Assembly (NCBI GenBank): GCA_019637585.1
Contig: JAHBVL010000003.1
Coordinates: 401,827-465,826 of the forward strand
Length of the DNA: 64,000 nt
Direction of reading: 5' to 3'
Source: Thermomicrobiales bacterium
GTDB lineage: Bacteria; Chloroflexota; Chloroflexia; Thermomicrobiales; UBA6265
Within the stretch, counting starts at the first letter, position 1. The number at the start of each line of letters is the position of its first letter. Made by a program: the position numbers and the translations under genes. The notes under the pieces were generated by a model. It saw only the letters and a program-made list of their open reading frames with translations, had not been told where the DNA came from and did no database searches. Shown here piece by piece: positions 24,715 through 33,469 of the stretch.

Positions 24715-25305
24715 ATGGGTCGATTGGCAATTCATCCAGCGAGCCAGGCCGAACGGCCGTTTACGTTCAAGGACTGGCTGGGACTCCCGGAAGACTTCTT
24801 TCGGTACGAGATTCTCGCGGGAGAACTCATCGTGTCCCGAACCCCGTCGCTGTTGCACCAGCATGCCGTTGGCAACCTCCTGTACGCATTGCATTCACAC
24901 CTGAAAGCGACCGATTCCGGCGTTGCCTACTCCTATCTGGGCGTCAAACTCGGGGAGTATGATGTTGTCATCCCTGATCTCGTCGCCGTGCTCCACCAAC
25001 ACTCTTTCAGGATCCAGGAGGTTGGCATCATCGGTTCGCCAGACCTGATCGCCGAAGTCGTCGCTCCAGAAACATCCTGGAACGATCGGGTACGCAAAGC
25101 GGCGACCTACGCCAGGTTTGGCGTGACGGAGTACTGGCTGGTCGATCCTGATAGACAGACGATCGAAGCTCAGACGCTTGTTGGTCAGCGTTACGAGCCG
25201 ATCGCTGCCGTCGACGGGCTCATTCGCTCCCGGACGATCTCCGGGCTCGTCATCAATCCAGCTGAGGTCTTCGCCGGCACAGACTGGATGCCAGTGGATC
25301 CTTAG
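24715..25305 (+). CDS. Uma2 family restriction-endonuclease-like protein (DUF820)
   Basis: The 196-aa protein has the PD-(D/E)XK-like Uma2 core: YEILAGELIVSR, HQHAVGNLLYALHSHLK, VVIPDLVAVL, DLIAEVVAPETSWNDRVRKAATYARFGVTEYWLVDP. ATG 24715 is chosen since AGGA lies 8 nt upstream; GTG 24700 would add five residues. Uma2 proteins are abundant in Chloroflexi and cyanobacteria and are predicted nucleases of unknown role. Confidence 0.85.
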   Translation: MGRLAIHPASQAERPFTFKDWLGLPEDFFRYEILAGELIVSRTPSLLHQHAVGNLLYALHSHLKATDSGVAYSYLGVKLGEYDVVIPDLVAVLHQHSFRIQEVGIIGSPDLIAEVVAPETSWNDRVRKAATYARFGVTEYWLVDPDRQTIEAQTLVGQRYEPIAAVDGLIRSRTISGLVINPAEVFAGTDWMPVDP

Positions 25306-25308
25306 GAT

Positions 25309-25815
25309 CTACTCCAACACCTTGTAATAGAAGACCGTCCCATCGAGCGATCCGCCCGACGACCGCGCCCACATCGGAATCATCCCGGCTTCTGTCCAGC
25401 CCTGTGAGCGATAGAAGTCGTTGGAGGTATCCCCTTCGCGGGTGTCGAGGTGCAGCAGCGTCCGGCCCAGGACCTTCGCCTCCGACTCCAACGCCTCCAT
25501 CAACACCCGCCCGAGACCCTGCCGCTGATATTTCGGATCGACGAGCAGGCGGTTGACCTCGGCGCGGTGCCGGGCATTGGCTTTTGTCGCCAGCTCGAGC
25601 TGAACGGTGCCGGCGATCTCTCCATCAACCTCGGCCAGCAAGAGGAGCACCTCCGGTTTGCAGACACCACGCCAGTACTGCTGGGCGACAGACGCATCGA
25701 GCGGCGGCAAGTACCCTACAGAGGCTCCAGCTTCTACAACAGCCACCAGCATCTCACCCAACCGTTGAATTTCGGCGTCGGACAGCGACGTGACGACCCG
25801 AATCTTGGTAGTCAT
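25309..25815 (-). CDS. GNAT family N-acetyltransferase
   Basis: The 168-aa protein has acetyl-CoA-binding motif A as LLVDPKYQRQGLGRVLMEALE and a following LDTREGDTSNDFYRSQGWTEAG typical of small-molecule GNAT enzymes. A central VDGEIAGTVQLEL beta strand precedes it. It starts at ATG 25815 with AAGGAG 6 nt upstream; the upstream extension is unlikely to be coding. The acceptor (amine, amino acid or antibiotic) is not deducible. Confidence 0.88.
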   Translation of the reverse strand: MTTKIRVVTSLSDAEIQRLGEMLVAVVEAGASVGYLPPLDASVAQQYWRGVCKPEVLLLLAEVDGEIAGTVQLELATKANARHRAEVNRLLVDPKYQRQGLGRVLMEALESEAKVLGRTLLHLDTREGDTSNDFYRSQGWTEAGMIPMWARSSGGSLDGTVFYYKVLE

Positions 25816-25981
25816 TGCTTCTCCTTCTTCAGTGCGCGGTTCATCGTGCATTGTGCACAGATGGGAGTGGTTTCGTGAGCGTCCTGTGATAGATTGAGTG
25901 CACCCTCCGAAATATCGCATTCCGGAATCGCGCCTGCGCGGTCGCTATCTGGCAATCGATCTGACGATCTATACATTGGAA

Positions 25982-27121
25982 ATGATGAACATGCTCGCAA
26001 CCAATCGCAGAAATCTCCTCGTTGGCTCCGTTGTCACTGCGCTTGCCGCTCGCACGGCCGGCGCGACCACGCCGGTCGCGTCGCCGGCAACAGCCGCCAG
26101 GCTCCAGTGCGGGATCAACTACGATCTCGGGTCGGAGCTTGCCCGCGGTGAGCTCACCCGCCCGGCGTCACATGAGCAGTTTTTCAGAGACGAACTGACC
26201 GCGATTCGGGATCAGCTCCATGCGACGCACGTTGGGCTGTTCGGTTCGGAGCCAACCACTGTCATTTCGGGTCTCGAGACCGCAGCTGATCTGGGTCTGG
26301 ATATTCGCATCCAATCGCGACTTAACTTCATCGAGCAGAGCGAGATGGTGGAGCGCCTGCAGGCCGTGGCGAAGAGCGCGGAAACCGTTCGGCAGAACGG
26401 CACGCAGATCGTACTGGACGTCGGTTGCGAGTACATGATCTTTGCCGACGGCATGATCCCCGGAGACGACTTCTTCGAGAAGGTCGAAGCCATCGAGAGC
26501 GGCGATCTCGATTGGGAGGCGGTCACGATAGCGATGTATCAGATGCTCGAACTCCTTGCAGATACCGCTCGATCGGAATTCGGTGGGCTGCTGACCTATT
26601 CCGACACCCCCACCGACGCGCCGTTCTGGGACGCTGTGGATATCGTTGGCATCGACCACTACCTGGGCGGTGTCGACAGCGCAACATACCTCGACACCAT
26701 CACCATGATGGCATCGCAGGGGAAGCCGGTATGGATCAACGAGTTCGGCTCCACCGCCAACAGGGGTGCGCCGGAAGGGGGTGGTATGGAGTGGAACATC
26801 GTGGAGTGGGAGGCGTCTCCGCCGCAGATCATCGACGGCGTTGTACGAGATGAGGCCAAGCAGGCACACGTGATTCTGGATACGCTCGAACTCGCCAGCC
26901 AGTCTCCCGCGGAACGCGCATACCTCTATGAATTCATCTCAACCGGTTCGCCACGATCCGAGGATCCGAAGTTCGATTGGGATCTGACCGGCTACGGGGT
27001 GGTCGCGATCTGGGGTGAAGAGCATGAGCAGCCGTATGAGTCAACCGGGTTCTGGGAGCCGAAGGCTGCGTTCCATGAGATAGCCGAATGGAATGTGGAG
27101 CATGGCGGTCACGCGCGTTGA
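25982..27121 (+). CDS. Exported clan GH-A-like glycoside hydrolase (putative)
   Basis: This is a protein of about 379 aa with several in-frame ATGs (25982, 25985, 25991); none has a strong ribosome site. The N-terminus, NRRNLLVGSVVTALAAR, looks like a Tat signal. A TIM-barrel glycosidase pattern is visible: CGINYDLGSE start, DVGCEYMIF, FWDAVDIVGIDHYLGG and GKPVWINEFGSTANRGA, where the Glu in NEFG is the expected nucleophile or acid. A C-terminal GVVAIWGEE follows. No exact CAZy family is assigned. It precedes another sugar-hydrolase-like gene. Confidence 0.6.
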   Translation: MMNMLATNRRNLLVGSVVTALAARTAGATTPVASPATAARLQCGINYDLGSELARGELTRPASHEQFFRDELTAIRDQLHATHVGLFGSEPTTVISGLETAADLGLDIRIQSRLNFIEQSEMVERLQAVAKSAETVRQNGTQIVLDVGCEYMIFADGMIPGDDFFEKVEAIESGDLDWEAVTIAMYQMLELLADTARSEFGGLLTYSDTPTDAPFWDAVDIVGIDHYLGGVDSATYLDTITMMASQGKPVWINEFGSTANRGAPEGGGMEWNIVEWEASPPQIIDGVVRDEAKQAHVILDTLELASQSPAERAYLYEFISTGSPRSEDPKFDWDLTGYGVVAIWGEEHEQPYESTGFWEPKAAFHEIAEWNVEHGGHAR

Positions 27122-27140
27122 GGCATGGGTTCCTGCCGCT

Positions 27141-27172
27141 CAGTGCATAGTTCATAGTTGATAGTGCATAGA
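27141..27172. repeat. Heptad array between the two hydrolase genes
   Basis: Four to five units of the ATAGTTC/ATAGTTG/ATAGTGC family lie 20 nt after the stop of the first hydrolase-like gene. This is the only array of this family seen outside 13-16 kb. Confidence 0.7.
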
Positions 27173-27280
27173 GGATGGCGATTCAGCGTGTAGTGCTCGT
27201 TGCCCGCTCGGCTATCCGTGCTGGTCTGCGACGATAATTCGTGCACACGTGGAACGATTCAACAAAGGGATGTAGTTGCC

Positions 27281-28954
27281 ATGCCCGAAACTATTCGCCT
27301 CGAAGGCAAGGTCTCCGTCGTGGGAGCCGACGATCACCCGCACGCGATGCGACGCCTGCGGACCGCGCTGCCGCAAGCGGAGTGGGTTTCAGCTGCCGAG
27401 ACTGGCGAACTGGAGCGCTCGCCAGTCCTGGTGATGAGCACCGATCCTGCCCGCGATGAGGGGGCTTTCGGCATTTCGATCGAGTCGGGCGAGGGTGGTC
27501 CGCGAGTTGCTGTCGATGGCGGACCGTTCTCCGGTGTCATCTACGGCGTCGAAGAGCTGATTCAGAAGCAGGCATCGGTTGCCGGGAGTGGCATCGAGCT
27601 GCCAACCGGCACCGTCGAGCAAGCACCGGGTCTGAAGTACCGCACCTTCTGGAACTGGGATCACTCGACCAACTGGGACTTGAACCAGATCGGCGTTCAG
27701 GAAATCGGCGTGATGAATCCCTACGCCAAACCAGCCGATGGCTTCCTCGCCGACTTCCGGCGCGTCGTCGACTTCATGAGCATGAATCGCATCGCGGCGA
27801 TCGCCATCTACGGCTTTTTCCGCGAGTCGCATGGGGGCGTTGAAGCGGCCCAGGAACTTTGTCGCTACGCCAACGAGCGGGGCGTCCGCATCCTGCCCGG
27901 TGTGGCAATCAACGCCTACGGGGGCGCGGTCTGGGAGATGGACCACCCCTACAACCTGACATCCTGGCTCCGGCAGCATCCGGAACTTTCAGCTCAGATG
28001 GAGCGGCCACCCGGTTTCCAGCTCCAGGATCTGGCTTTCGATCTCTACTTTCCGGACGCCGTCTATGCCATGCGCGGCTGCCCATCCCGTCCGGAAAATC
28101 AGCAATGGATGGAGGACGGGATCGCCTGGCTAGCCGAAACCTGCGACATCGGCGGCATCAATATCGAAGCGGGCGACTATGGCGTCTGCGGATGTCCACT
28201 TTGCGAATCCCGCCGCGCTGCCCGCGAGGATGCCCGCCGTAGAGAAGGGTATGCCGAGTCGTGGTCGCACGCCGATATGGCCGACTTCTATCCCCGGCTC
28301 TATGACGCGGCGCTGAGCAAACGGTCCGATCTCTGGATATACTCCGAAATCCAGTGGGACAACCTCCTCGATGCTGAGGCCATGGCGCCCCTCCGCTCCC
28401 TGCCCCAGGGCGGCATCTATCAGCACACCTTCAACCGGAGCTACTGGAACCGGGCGAAGCAGGAACTGACACCAGGCTATGCCGCTGGTTTGCCCACGAA
28501 GACCAATGTCTTCCGCTGCCAGTTCTGTTGCCAGTGGAATGGCGACAATCGCACCGAGCGCTACTTCTTCAACGGTCGCGATTTTCACGACATGGCGAAA
28601 AAAGCGCACCAGACCGGCTTCGACGGTCTCACTGTGTGGGGAGAACCGTCGCCGTATCACACCTCGACCGAGCTGAGCTACAACGCCTTCGCCCGGTTCA
28701 CCTGGGATCCCTCACTGTCATGGGATGACTGGCTGCGCGAGGACGCCGGGCCACTTCTTGGCGGCGAGGAAGCGGCTCGTCGCTACATCGACCTGTCCAT
28801 CACCCTCGACCAGCATGCGAATCTCGATCGCGCCGAACTCGATCGGATCACCGGTGAGGCGCTCGATGCCGTCCGGTCATCGAGCGGCGACGTAGCGCGC
28901 CGATGGCTCTGGCTGGCCGACCAGGCGACGCGCCGGCGGTTCATGACGATATAA
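27281..28954 (+). CDS. GH20/GH67-like hydrolase, uncharacterised (557 aa)
   Basis: No signal peptide is evident. Residues 1-120 resemble the GH20b/GH67-N accessory domain (GVIYGVEELIQKQ is the usual FYGVQTL motif). A TIM-barrel region follows: LKYRTFWNWDHSTNWDLN, DFMSMNRIAAIAIYGFFRE, GVRILPGVAINAYGG. The catalytic HxGGDE of GH20 is not seen; its place is taken by GGINIEAGDYGVCGCPLCESRR, with a CxCPxC cluster. The enzyme may be an uncharacterised glycosidase or a sugar-binding relative. ATG 27281 begins the domain and follows AAAGGGATG. Confidence 0.6.
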   Translation: MPETIRLEGKVSVVGADDHPHAMRRLRTALPQAEWVSAAETGELERSPVLVMSTDPARDEGAFGISIESGEGGPRVAVDGGPFSGVIYGVEELIQKQASVAGSGIELPTGTVEQAPGLKYRTFWNWDHSTNWDLNQIGVQEIGVMNPYAKPADGFLADFRRVVDFMSMNRIAAIAIYGFFRESHGGVEAAQELCRYANERGVRILPGVAINAYGGAVWEMDHPYNLTSWLRQHPELSAQMERPPGFQLQDLAFDLYFPDAVYAMRGCPSRPENQQWMEDGIAWLAETCDIGGINIEAGDYGVCGCPLCESRRAAREDARRREGYAESWSHADMADFYPRLYDAALSKRSDLWIYSEIQWDNLLDAEAMAPLRSLPQGGIYQHTFNRSYWNRAKQELTPGYAAGLPTKTNVFRCQFCCQWNGDNRTERYFFNGRDFHDMAKKAHQTGFDGLTVWGEPSPYHTSTELSYNAFARFTWDPSLSWDDWLREDAGPLLGGEEAARRYIDLSITLDQHANLDRAELDRITGEALDAVRSSSGDVARRWLWLADQATRRRFMTI

Positions 28955-28966
28955 GAAGGTAGGTGG

Positions 28967-29386
28967 TCAAGGCAGGAAGTCGGGGACGAGGGCGCCAAGC
29001 CGGCGAAATTCGCGAACGTTCTTGGTGAACACGGGGCTGTCCTGCGTAATGCTCTTGGCGATCAAGTAGGCGTCGACGAATCCGAGCCCGGGCGTGCGGC
29101 CCCACATCCCTAATCCGAGCCTCACCGCGTCACGGTAATCGATCGCGACCCCGGGCCACTCGATGACCGACAAGAGGATTGTCGAAAGTTCTGATCGAGT
29201 GATCTGCTTGATGTAGCGTGGATAGACGTAGGTGAGCTCGTGGAGCACACAGAGTTCCAGTTGGACTGATATCTCGCCAGTCTCGACGCGACCGATGAAC
29301 GCTCGGCACTCTTCAGAATAACGGTCGTTCGTGAGGGAATGGATGAAGACATTCGTGTCCAACAGACCAGGAGCGGGTTTACTCAC
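28967..29386 (-). CDS. PIN-domain ribonuclease toxin (VapC-like)
   Basis: The 139-aa protein starts at GTG 29386, overlapping the antitoxin stop by 8 nt. PIN acidic residues are in place: LLDTNVFIHSL near the N-terminus, a central ECRAFIGRV Glu, and GLGFVDAYLIAKS then FTKNVREFRRLG. VapC toxins cut tRNA or rRNA; the specific target is unknown. With the AbrB-type gene upstream it forms a type II module. Confidence 0.82.
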   Translation of the reverse strand: MSKPAPGLLDTNVFIHSLTNDRYSEECRAFIGRVETGEISVQLELCVLHELTYVYPRYIKQITRSELSTILLSVIEWPGVAIDYRDAVRLGLGMWGRTPGLGFVDAYLIAKSITQDSPVFTKNVREFRRLGALVPDFLP

Positions 29387-29783
29387 CCATAACCTCTTCC
29401 GCTGCCGCTTCTTCGGCCTCCGCCCGCAGCTTCTCAGAATCAAACGGACCTTCTATCGCGAATTTCTCCCAGTAGTATTCAAGCGGCCTGTGGCTGGATT
29501 CGCCATCTTCTTCAGACATGCGGCCCTCAAACCTTTGCCAGTACTCGTCCGCGGCCCCTTCTTGCGCCTCGCGACGAATTCTTTCGACATCCAGAGACTC
29601 ATCTGAACTGTATTGATCCAGGATTTCTCGCCAGGTAAGTCTGGGCCGAACTTCGAGTCGAATAGTTGAAGGACCATCGACATAGCAGAAGAGTGTGTCA
29701 CCAGGCCTAACGTGAACCGCTTCCCTGACGTCCTTCGGAATTGTCAGCTGCCCTCGAGACTGCAATGTCGCTATCGATGTCAT
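29379..29783 (-). CDS. AbrB/SpoVT-domain antitoxin
   Basis: The 134-aa protein has a classical N-terminal swapped-hairpin DNA-binding domain, ATLQSRGQLTIPKDVREAVHVRPGDTLFCYV, followed by a long Glu/Arg-rich helical tail that would wrap the PIN toxin. The start at ATG 29783 is set by the domain boundary. Such antitoxins repress their own operon together with the toxin. The tail is longer than in most VapB proteins. Confidence 0.82.
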   Translation of the reverse strand: MTSIATLQSRGQLTIPKDVREAVHVRPGDTLFCYVDGPSTIRLEVRPRLTWREILDQYSSDESLDVERIRREAQEGAADEYWQRFEGRMSEEDGESSHRPLEYYWEKFAIEGPFDSEKLRAEAEEAAAEEVMGE

Positions 29784-29866
29784 AGTGCTTCTATCCCGCA
29801 TACCATCCGAACCATGCATACTTTCTCAACGAAGTATGCCATGCCGCCCATTCTTGTGATCCCAGG

Positions 29867-30190
29867 CTAGGTATGCGCCGGCGCGAAGAAGACAAGCACC
29901 CGCAGCGCTTCGGTCACGTCATGGATATGGTGCGGCACCTGTTTCGCAACGTAGAGCACCGAGCCCGCCTCCACTGGATAGTCATCGTCGCCGGCTCGCA
30001 ACATCCCCTTGCCGGACAGGACGAAATAGACCTCGTCTTCGTTGTGCGGCGCCTGCGGATCGTCACCGCCGGCCGGAATGACGTAGACCCCGACACTGAG
30101 GTCAGGAACGCGCAGAAACTCGAGCCACATTGCTCCGGCAGCGGCATGGTCGGCCAATACTTCGGTCAGTACATACGACGCTGAGTCCAT
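29867..30190 (-). CDS. Cupin-domain protein
   Basis: The 107-aa single-domain cupin has motif 1 as APHNEDEVYFVLSGKG and motif 2 as AKQVPHHIHDVTEALRVLVFF, giving a metal-binding set of His, Glu and His. ATG 30190 is preferred over 30211 because the domain starts soon after. Function (mannose-6-phosphate isomerase-like, dioxygenase-like or sensor) is not determinable. It is divergent from a second cupin. Confidence 0.78.
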   Translation of the reverse strand: MDSASYVLTEVLADHAAAGAMWLEFLRVPDLSVGVYVIPAGGDDPQAPHNEDEVYFVLSGKGMLRAGDDDYPVEAGSVLYVAKQVPHHIHDVTEALRVLVFFAPAHT

Positions 30191-30312
30191 TGTGTTTCCC
30201 GAACGCGACATGACGGTGCCGGAGGCGCCACGCGCACCACGCGATCATCGTCAAGCTTTGGCATGGGACCCATTATGCCTGGCGACGCATGTAAATGGCG
30301 TCCGCTCTCCTG

Positions 30313-30342
30313 TTGACCTTCTTACAGCCCCTATGTTATCGT
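30313..30342 (+). promoter_or_regulatory. Putative promoter of second cupin gene
   Basis: A TTGACC -35 (30313-30318) and a TATCGT -10 (30337-30342) are separated by 18 nt, giving a start about 45 nt before the TTG start codon. Confidence 0.4.
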
Positions 30343-30394
30343 GCAGTAGCAAACGCACATCGAGTCTGCGGACGAGCTCAGAGGGGGACGCAAA

Positions 30395-30727
30395 TTGAGC
30401 GCGGAGCATCAGGACAACCCAATCGGTACGGAATTCCTGCGCGAGGATGAAGACGTCAAGATTTGGCGCATCACGCTCGAACCGGGCGAAGAAGCTCCCT
30501 GGCACACCCACTTCCTGGACTACACCTCAATCGTGGTCGAAGGTGCGTTGCTCGAGCGCTACAACGACAACGGAACGACGGATCGCTACCAGGTCAATCC
30601 TGGCGACAACATGCGCAAGTACGAAGGCAGCACTCGCCACGCGCTCAAGAATGTCGGCGACACTCGATTCAGCAATGTGATCATCGAATTCAAGGATCGA
30701 GGCGGACCGGACGCCACCGGCTCATAA
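30395..30727 (+). CDS. Cupin-domain protein
   Basis: The 110-aa protein starts at TTG 30395 with GAGGGGG 7 nt upstream. Cupin motif 1 is APWHTHFLDYTSIVVEGALLE and motif 2 is STRHALKNVGDTRFSNVIIEF, with His ligands HxH and a later His. It lies 166 nt before the peptide-type ABC operon but has its own promoter candidate. No substrate is inferred. Confidence 0.72.
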   Translation: MSAEHQDNPIGTEFLREDEDVKIWRITLEPGEEAPWHTHFLDYTSIVVEGALLERYNDNGTTDRYQVNPGDNMRKYEGSTRHALKNVGDTRFSNVIIEFKDRGGPDATGS

Positions 30728-30893
30728 CATCCGGGTCACCTCGGTCGCGCGGCATTTCACGTCACAACACAAAAAGGGGGGACCTGCAGCACACCAGAGG
30801 CGGCGATGCATCGTTCGCTGTCTGCTGACGCAACCTGACGTCCCGGGCTATATCGGGTAGTCCGGTCGTGGTCATTCACAGAAGGGAGCGGCA

Positions 30894-32462
30894 ATGGCGA
30901 AAAAGGCACCTCATCAGGAGTTCTCGCTCACCCGGCGAGGCTTTGTCGCCGGCAGTGGTCTGGCGGCCGGAGGACTACTGGCGGTCAACAACGGTCTGTC
31001 ACTTTCTGCACTTGCGCAGGATGGCGGCGCCGAAGTGACCGTCGGGATGAACAACGAGCCCAACACCTTCGATCCGCATCTGGCGATCGGCCGGCACACG
31101 GAAACCTTTCTGGGCAACGTCTACGACAGCCTGGTGAAAACGAGTGTCGATGGCGAGCTGATTCCCGGTCTGGCCACAGAGTGGGAGCAGGTCGACGAGC
31201 TCACCTGGCAGTTCAAGCTTCGCGAGGGCGTCACCTTCCACAACGGTGAGCCGTTCAACGCCGATGCCGTGAAATTCACCTTCGAGCGGGTGCTCGATCC
31301 AGCGACCGAAGCGACGACAATCAATCTGGTCGGGACGATCGATCATGTCGACGTTGTCGACGAGTACACCGTCAATATCGTCACGTCACAACCCGACATT
31401 GTCCTCCTCGTTCGCGTTTCCGAGCTCTATGGACCGATCCTGCCTCCCGGTTACTTTGCCGAGGTTGGCGCAGAAGGGATCGCCACGGCCCCGGTCGGCA
31501 CCGGGCCGTTCAAGCTGACCGAGTGGGCCAAGAACGAGCGCATCGTTCTGGATGCCAACCCGGATTACTGGGGAGGCCCACCGGCGGTTTCCAGAGTGAC
31601 CGTCCGGCCGATTCTCGAAGACTCCACCCGAATCTCGGCGCTGCTGGCCGGTGAGGTCGATCTGATCAACGTCGTCCCCTACGCCCGGATTCCCGAGCTC
31701 GAAGGAAACGGCGACATCAAGGTCTCCACGGTACCCTCGCCCCGCGTCTTCTTTGTGGCCATCGACCCACGGGACGTGCCGTTCGAAGACGTTCGGGTGC
31801 GCCAGGCGCTCAACTACGCAGTCGATGCCGACGCCATCATCCAGAGTCTCTACCTGGGCCACGCCACACGACTTGCCACCGCGTTCGACGTCGCCGCGGT
31901 TGGGTTCGATCCGTCGATCGAGCCCTATCCCTACGATCCGGATATGGCCCGGCAGCTCCTGACCGACGCCGGATATCCGGACGGGATCGACGCGAACTTC
32001 TATGCATTCACCGGTAGCATTGCCGATCATTCACAGGCCGCCGAAGCGATCGTCGCCTATCTCAACGAAGCCGGCATTCGCGCCCAGATGAACATGTTGG
32101 AGTTCGGCGCGTTCGGTCCCGTTCGCGTCGGCAACGAAGCCATTCCGCTCTTCATCTACAGCATCGGCAACTGGTCACGCGAGCCAGCGCTGACCGTCTC
32201 GTGGATGATGCAGGGTGATGGCAGCCTGTTCTACCAGAATCAGCAGATTCTCGACCTGATCGACCAGGCGCTGGCGACATTCGACGTGGAGGAGCGATCC
32301 GCCATTTACAGCGAGATGCAGCAGCTCCTGAAGGATGATGCAGGCTTCATCTATCTCTTCCAGGCCGACGCTGTCTTCGCCATGCGAAGCAACATCGAGT
32401 TCGAGCCACGTCCTGACGAGCTCTTCTATCTCTATCCTCTCTCGGTCGCCGGGGAGGGATAA
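30894..32462 (+). CDS. ABC transporter substrate-binding protein, family 5 (peptide/nickel type), Tat-exported
   Basis: The 522-aa protein begins with SLTRRGFVAGSGLAAGGLL, a clear twin-arginine signal, followed by LSALAQDGG. The SBP_bac_5 features are present: NNEPNTFDPHLAIGRHTE, LATEWEQVDELTWQFKLREGVTFHNGEPFNADAVKFTFERV and PVGTGPFKLTEW. It binds oligopeptides, dipeptides or related amides outside the cell. It is first in a run with two permease genes and an amidase. Confidence 0.92.
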   Translation: MAKKAPHQEFSLTRRGFVAGSGLAAGGLLAVNNGLSLSALAQDGGAEVTVGMNNEPNTFDPHLAIGRHTETFLGNVYDSLVKTSVDGELIPGLATEWEQVDELTWQFKLREGVTFHNGEPFNADAVKFTFERVLDPATEATTINLVGTIDHVDVVDEYTVNIVTSQPDIVLLVRVSELYGPILPPGYFAEVGAEGIATAPVGTGPFKLTEWAKNERIVLDANPDYWGGPPAVSRVTVRPILEDSTRISALLAGEVDLINVVPYARIPELEGNGDIKVSTVPSPRVFFVAIDPRDVPFEDVRVRQALNYAVDADAIIQSLYLGHATRLATAFDVAAVGFDPSIEPYPYDPDMARQLLTDAGYPDGIDANFYAFTGSIADHSQAAEAIVAYLNEAGIRAQMNMLEFGAFGPVRVGNEAIPLFIYSIGNWSREPALTVSWMMQGDGSLFYQNQQILDLIDQALATFDVEERSAIYSEMQQLLKDDAGFIYLFQADAVFAMRSNIEFEPRPDELFYLYPLSVAGEG

Positions 32463-32526
32463 GCGTGCCATGCGATTGCACTGGCGCGGAAATCTGCGTG
32501 TAGCCTGACGTTCAGGAAGATCGACG

Positions 32527-33450
32527 ATGGCCAGCTACATCATCCGCCGGCTGGTCACGTCGATCTTTGTCGTCGTTGGCGTTTCAGCAGTCGTTTTCTG
32601 CCTGACATTCCTGTCAGGAGATCCGGCTGTGCTGATGATGCCGCCCAACTCCACGGCCGAAGAGATACGGGCGTTTCGCGAACAGCAGGGATACGACGAT
32701 CCCATCCTGGTCCAGTACGCTCGATATATGCAGCGTGCGGTTCAGGGCGATTTCGGCGATTCCATCATCCACGGGCAAGCGGCGTTGCCGTTGATCGTCA
32801 ACCGGCTTCCCGCCACGCTGGAATTGACCGTGGCGTCGATGATCCTCGCCATCTGCCTGGCGATACCGCTCGGTGTGTTCAGCGCGCTCAGACGGGGCAC
32901 GATCTTCGATCTCGGTGGCATGCTCGTGGCCCTGATCGGACAGTCGGTGCCGAGTTTCTGGCTGGCCATCATGATGATCTATCTCTTCTCGGTCACCTGG
33001 GGGTTGCTGCCGACCTCGGGACGGGGTGGTCTGACCCATCTGATCCTGCCGGCGATCGCCATCGCCGTTGGACTGATGGCGTTGCTGACCAGACTGGTCC
33101 GCTCCACCATGCTCGAAGTGTTGGGAGAGGACTACATCCGGACGGCGCGAGCCAAAGGCATCCGGGAGATGCTCGTCGTCAGCCGGCACGCGCTCCGCAA
33201 TGCCCTGATTCCGCTCGTCACCGTGATCGGGCTGCAGTTTGGCTACATCCTCGGCAGCGCGGTGGTCGTGGAAACTGTCTTCACCTGGCCGGGAGTTGGA
33301 TTGTTCACCATCCAGGCGATCACGAATCGTGACTATCCCGTCGTCCAGGCCTCCGTGTTCGTTCTGGCCACTGCGGTGGTGATGATCAACCTGATCGTCG
33401 ACCTCGTCTACGGTTTCCTCGATCCTCGCATCCGTGTGGGGACAAACTGA
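32527..33450 (+). CDS. ABC transporter permease (DppB/OppB family)
   Basis: The 307-aa protein has six predicted membrane helices. N-terminal MASYIIRRLVTSIFVVVGVSAVVF is typical of DppB. The permease loop DYIRTARAKGIREMLVVSRHALRNALIPLVT is the EAA motif that contacts the ATPase, and VETVFTWPGVGLFTIQAI follows. It partners the next gene to form the channel. Confidence 0.92.
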   Translation: MASYIIRRLVTSIFVVVGVSAVVFCLTFLSGDPAVLMMPPNSTAEEIRAFREQQGYDDPILVQYARYMQRAVQGDFGDSIIHGQAALPLIVNRLPATLELTVASMILAICLAIPLGVFSALRRGTIFDLGGMLVALIGQSVPSFWLAIMMIYLFSVTWGLLPTSGRGGLTHLILPAIAIAVGLMALLTRLVRSTMLEVLGEDYIRTARAKGIREMLVVSRHALRNALIPLVTVIGLQFGYILGSAVVVETVFTWPGVGLFTIQAITNRDYPVVQASVFVLATAVVMINLIVDLVYGFLDPRIRVGTN

Positions 33451-33469
33451 CGTGACGGTGGCTTGATCG

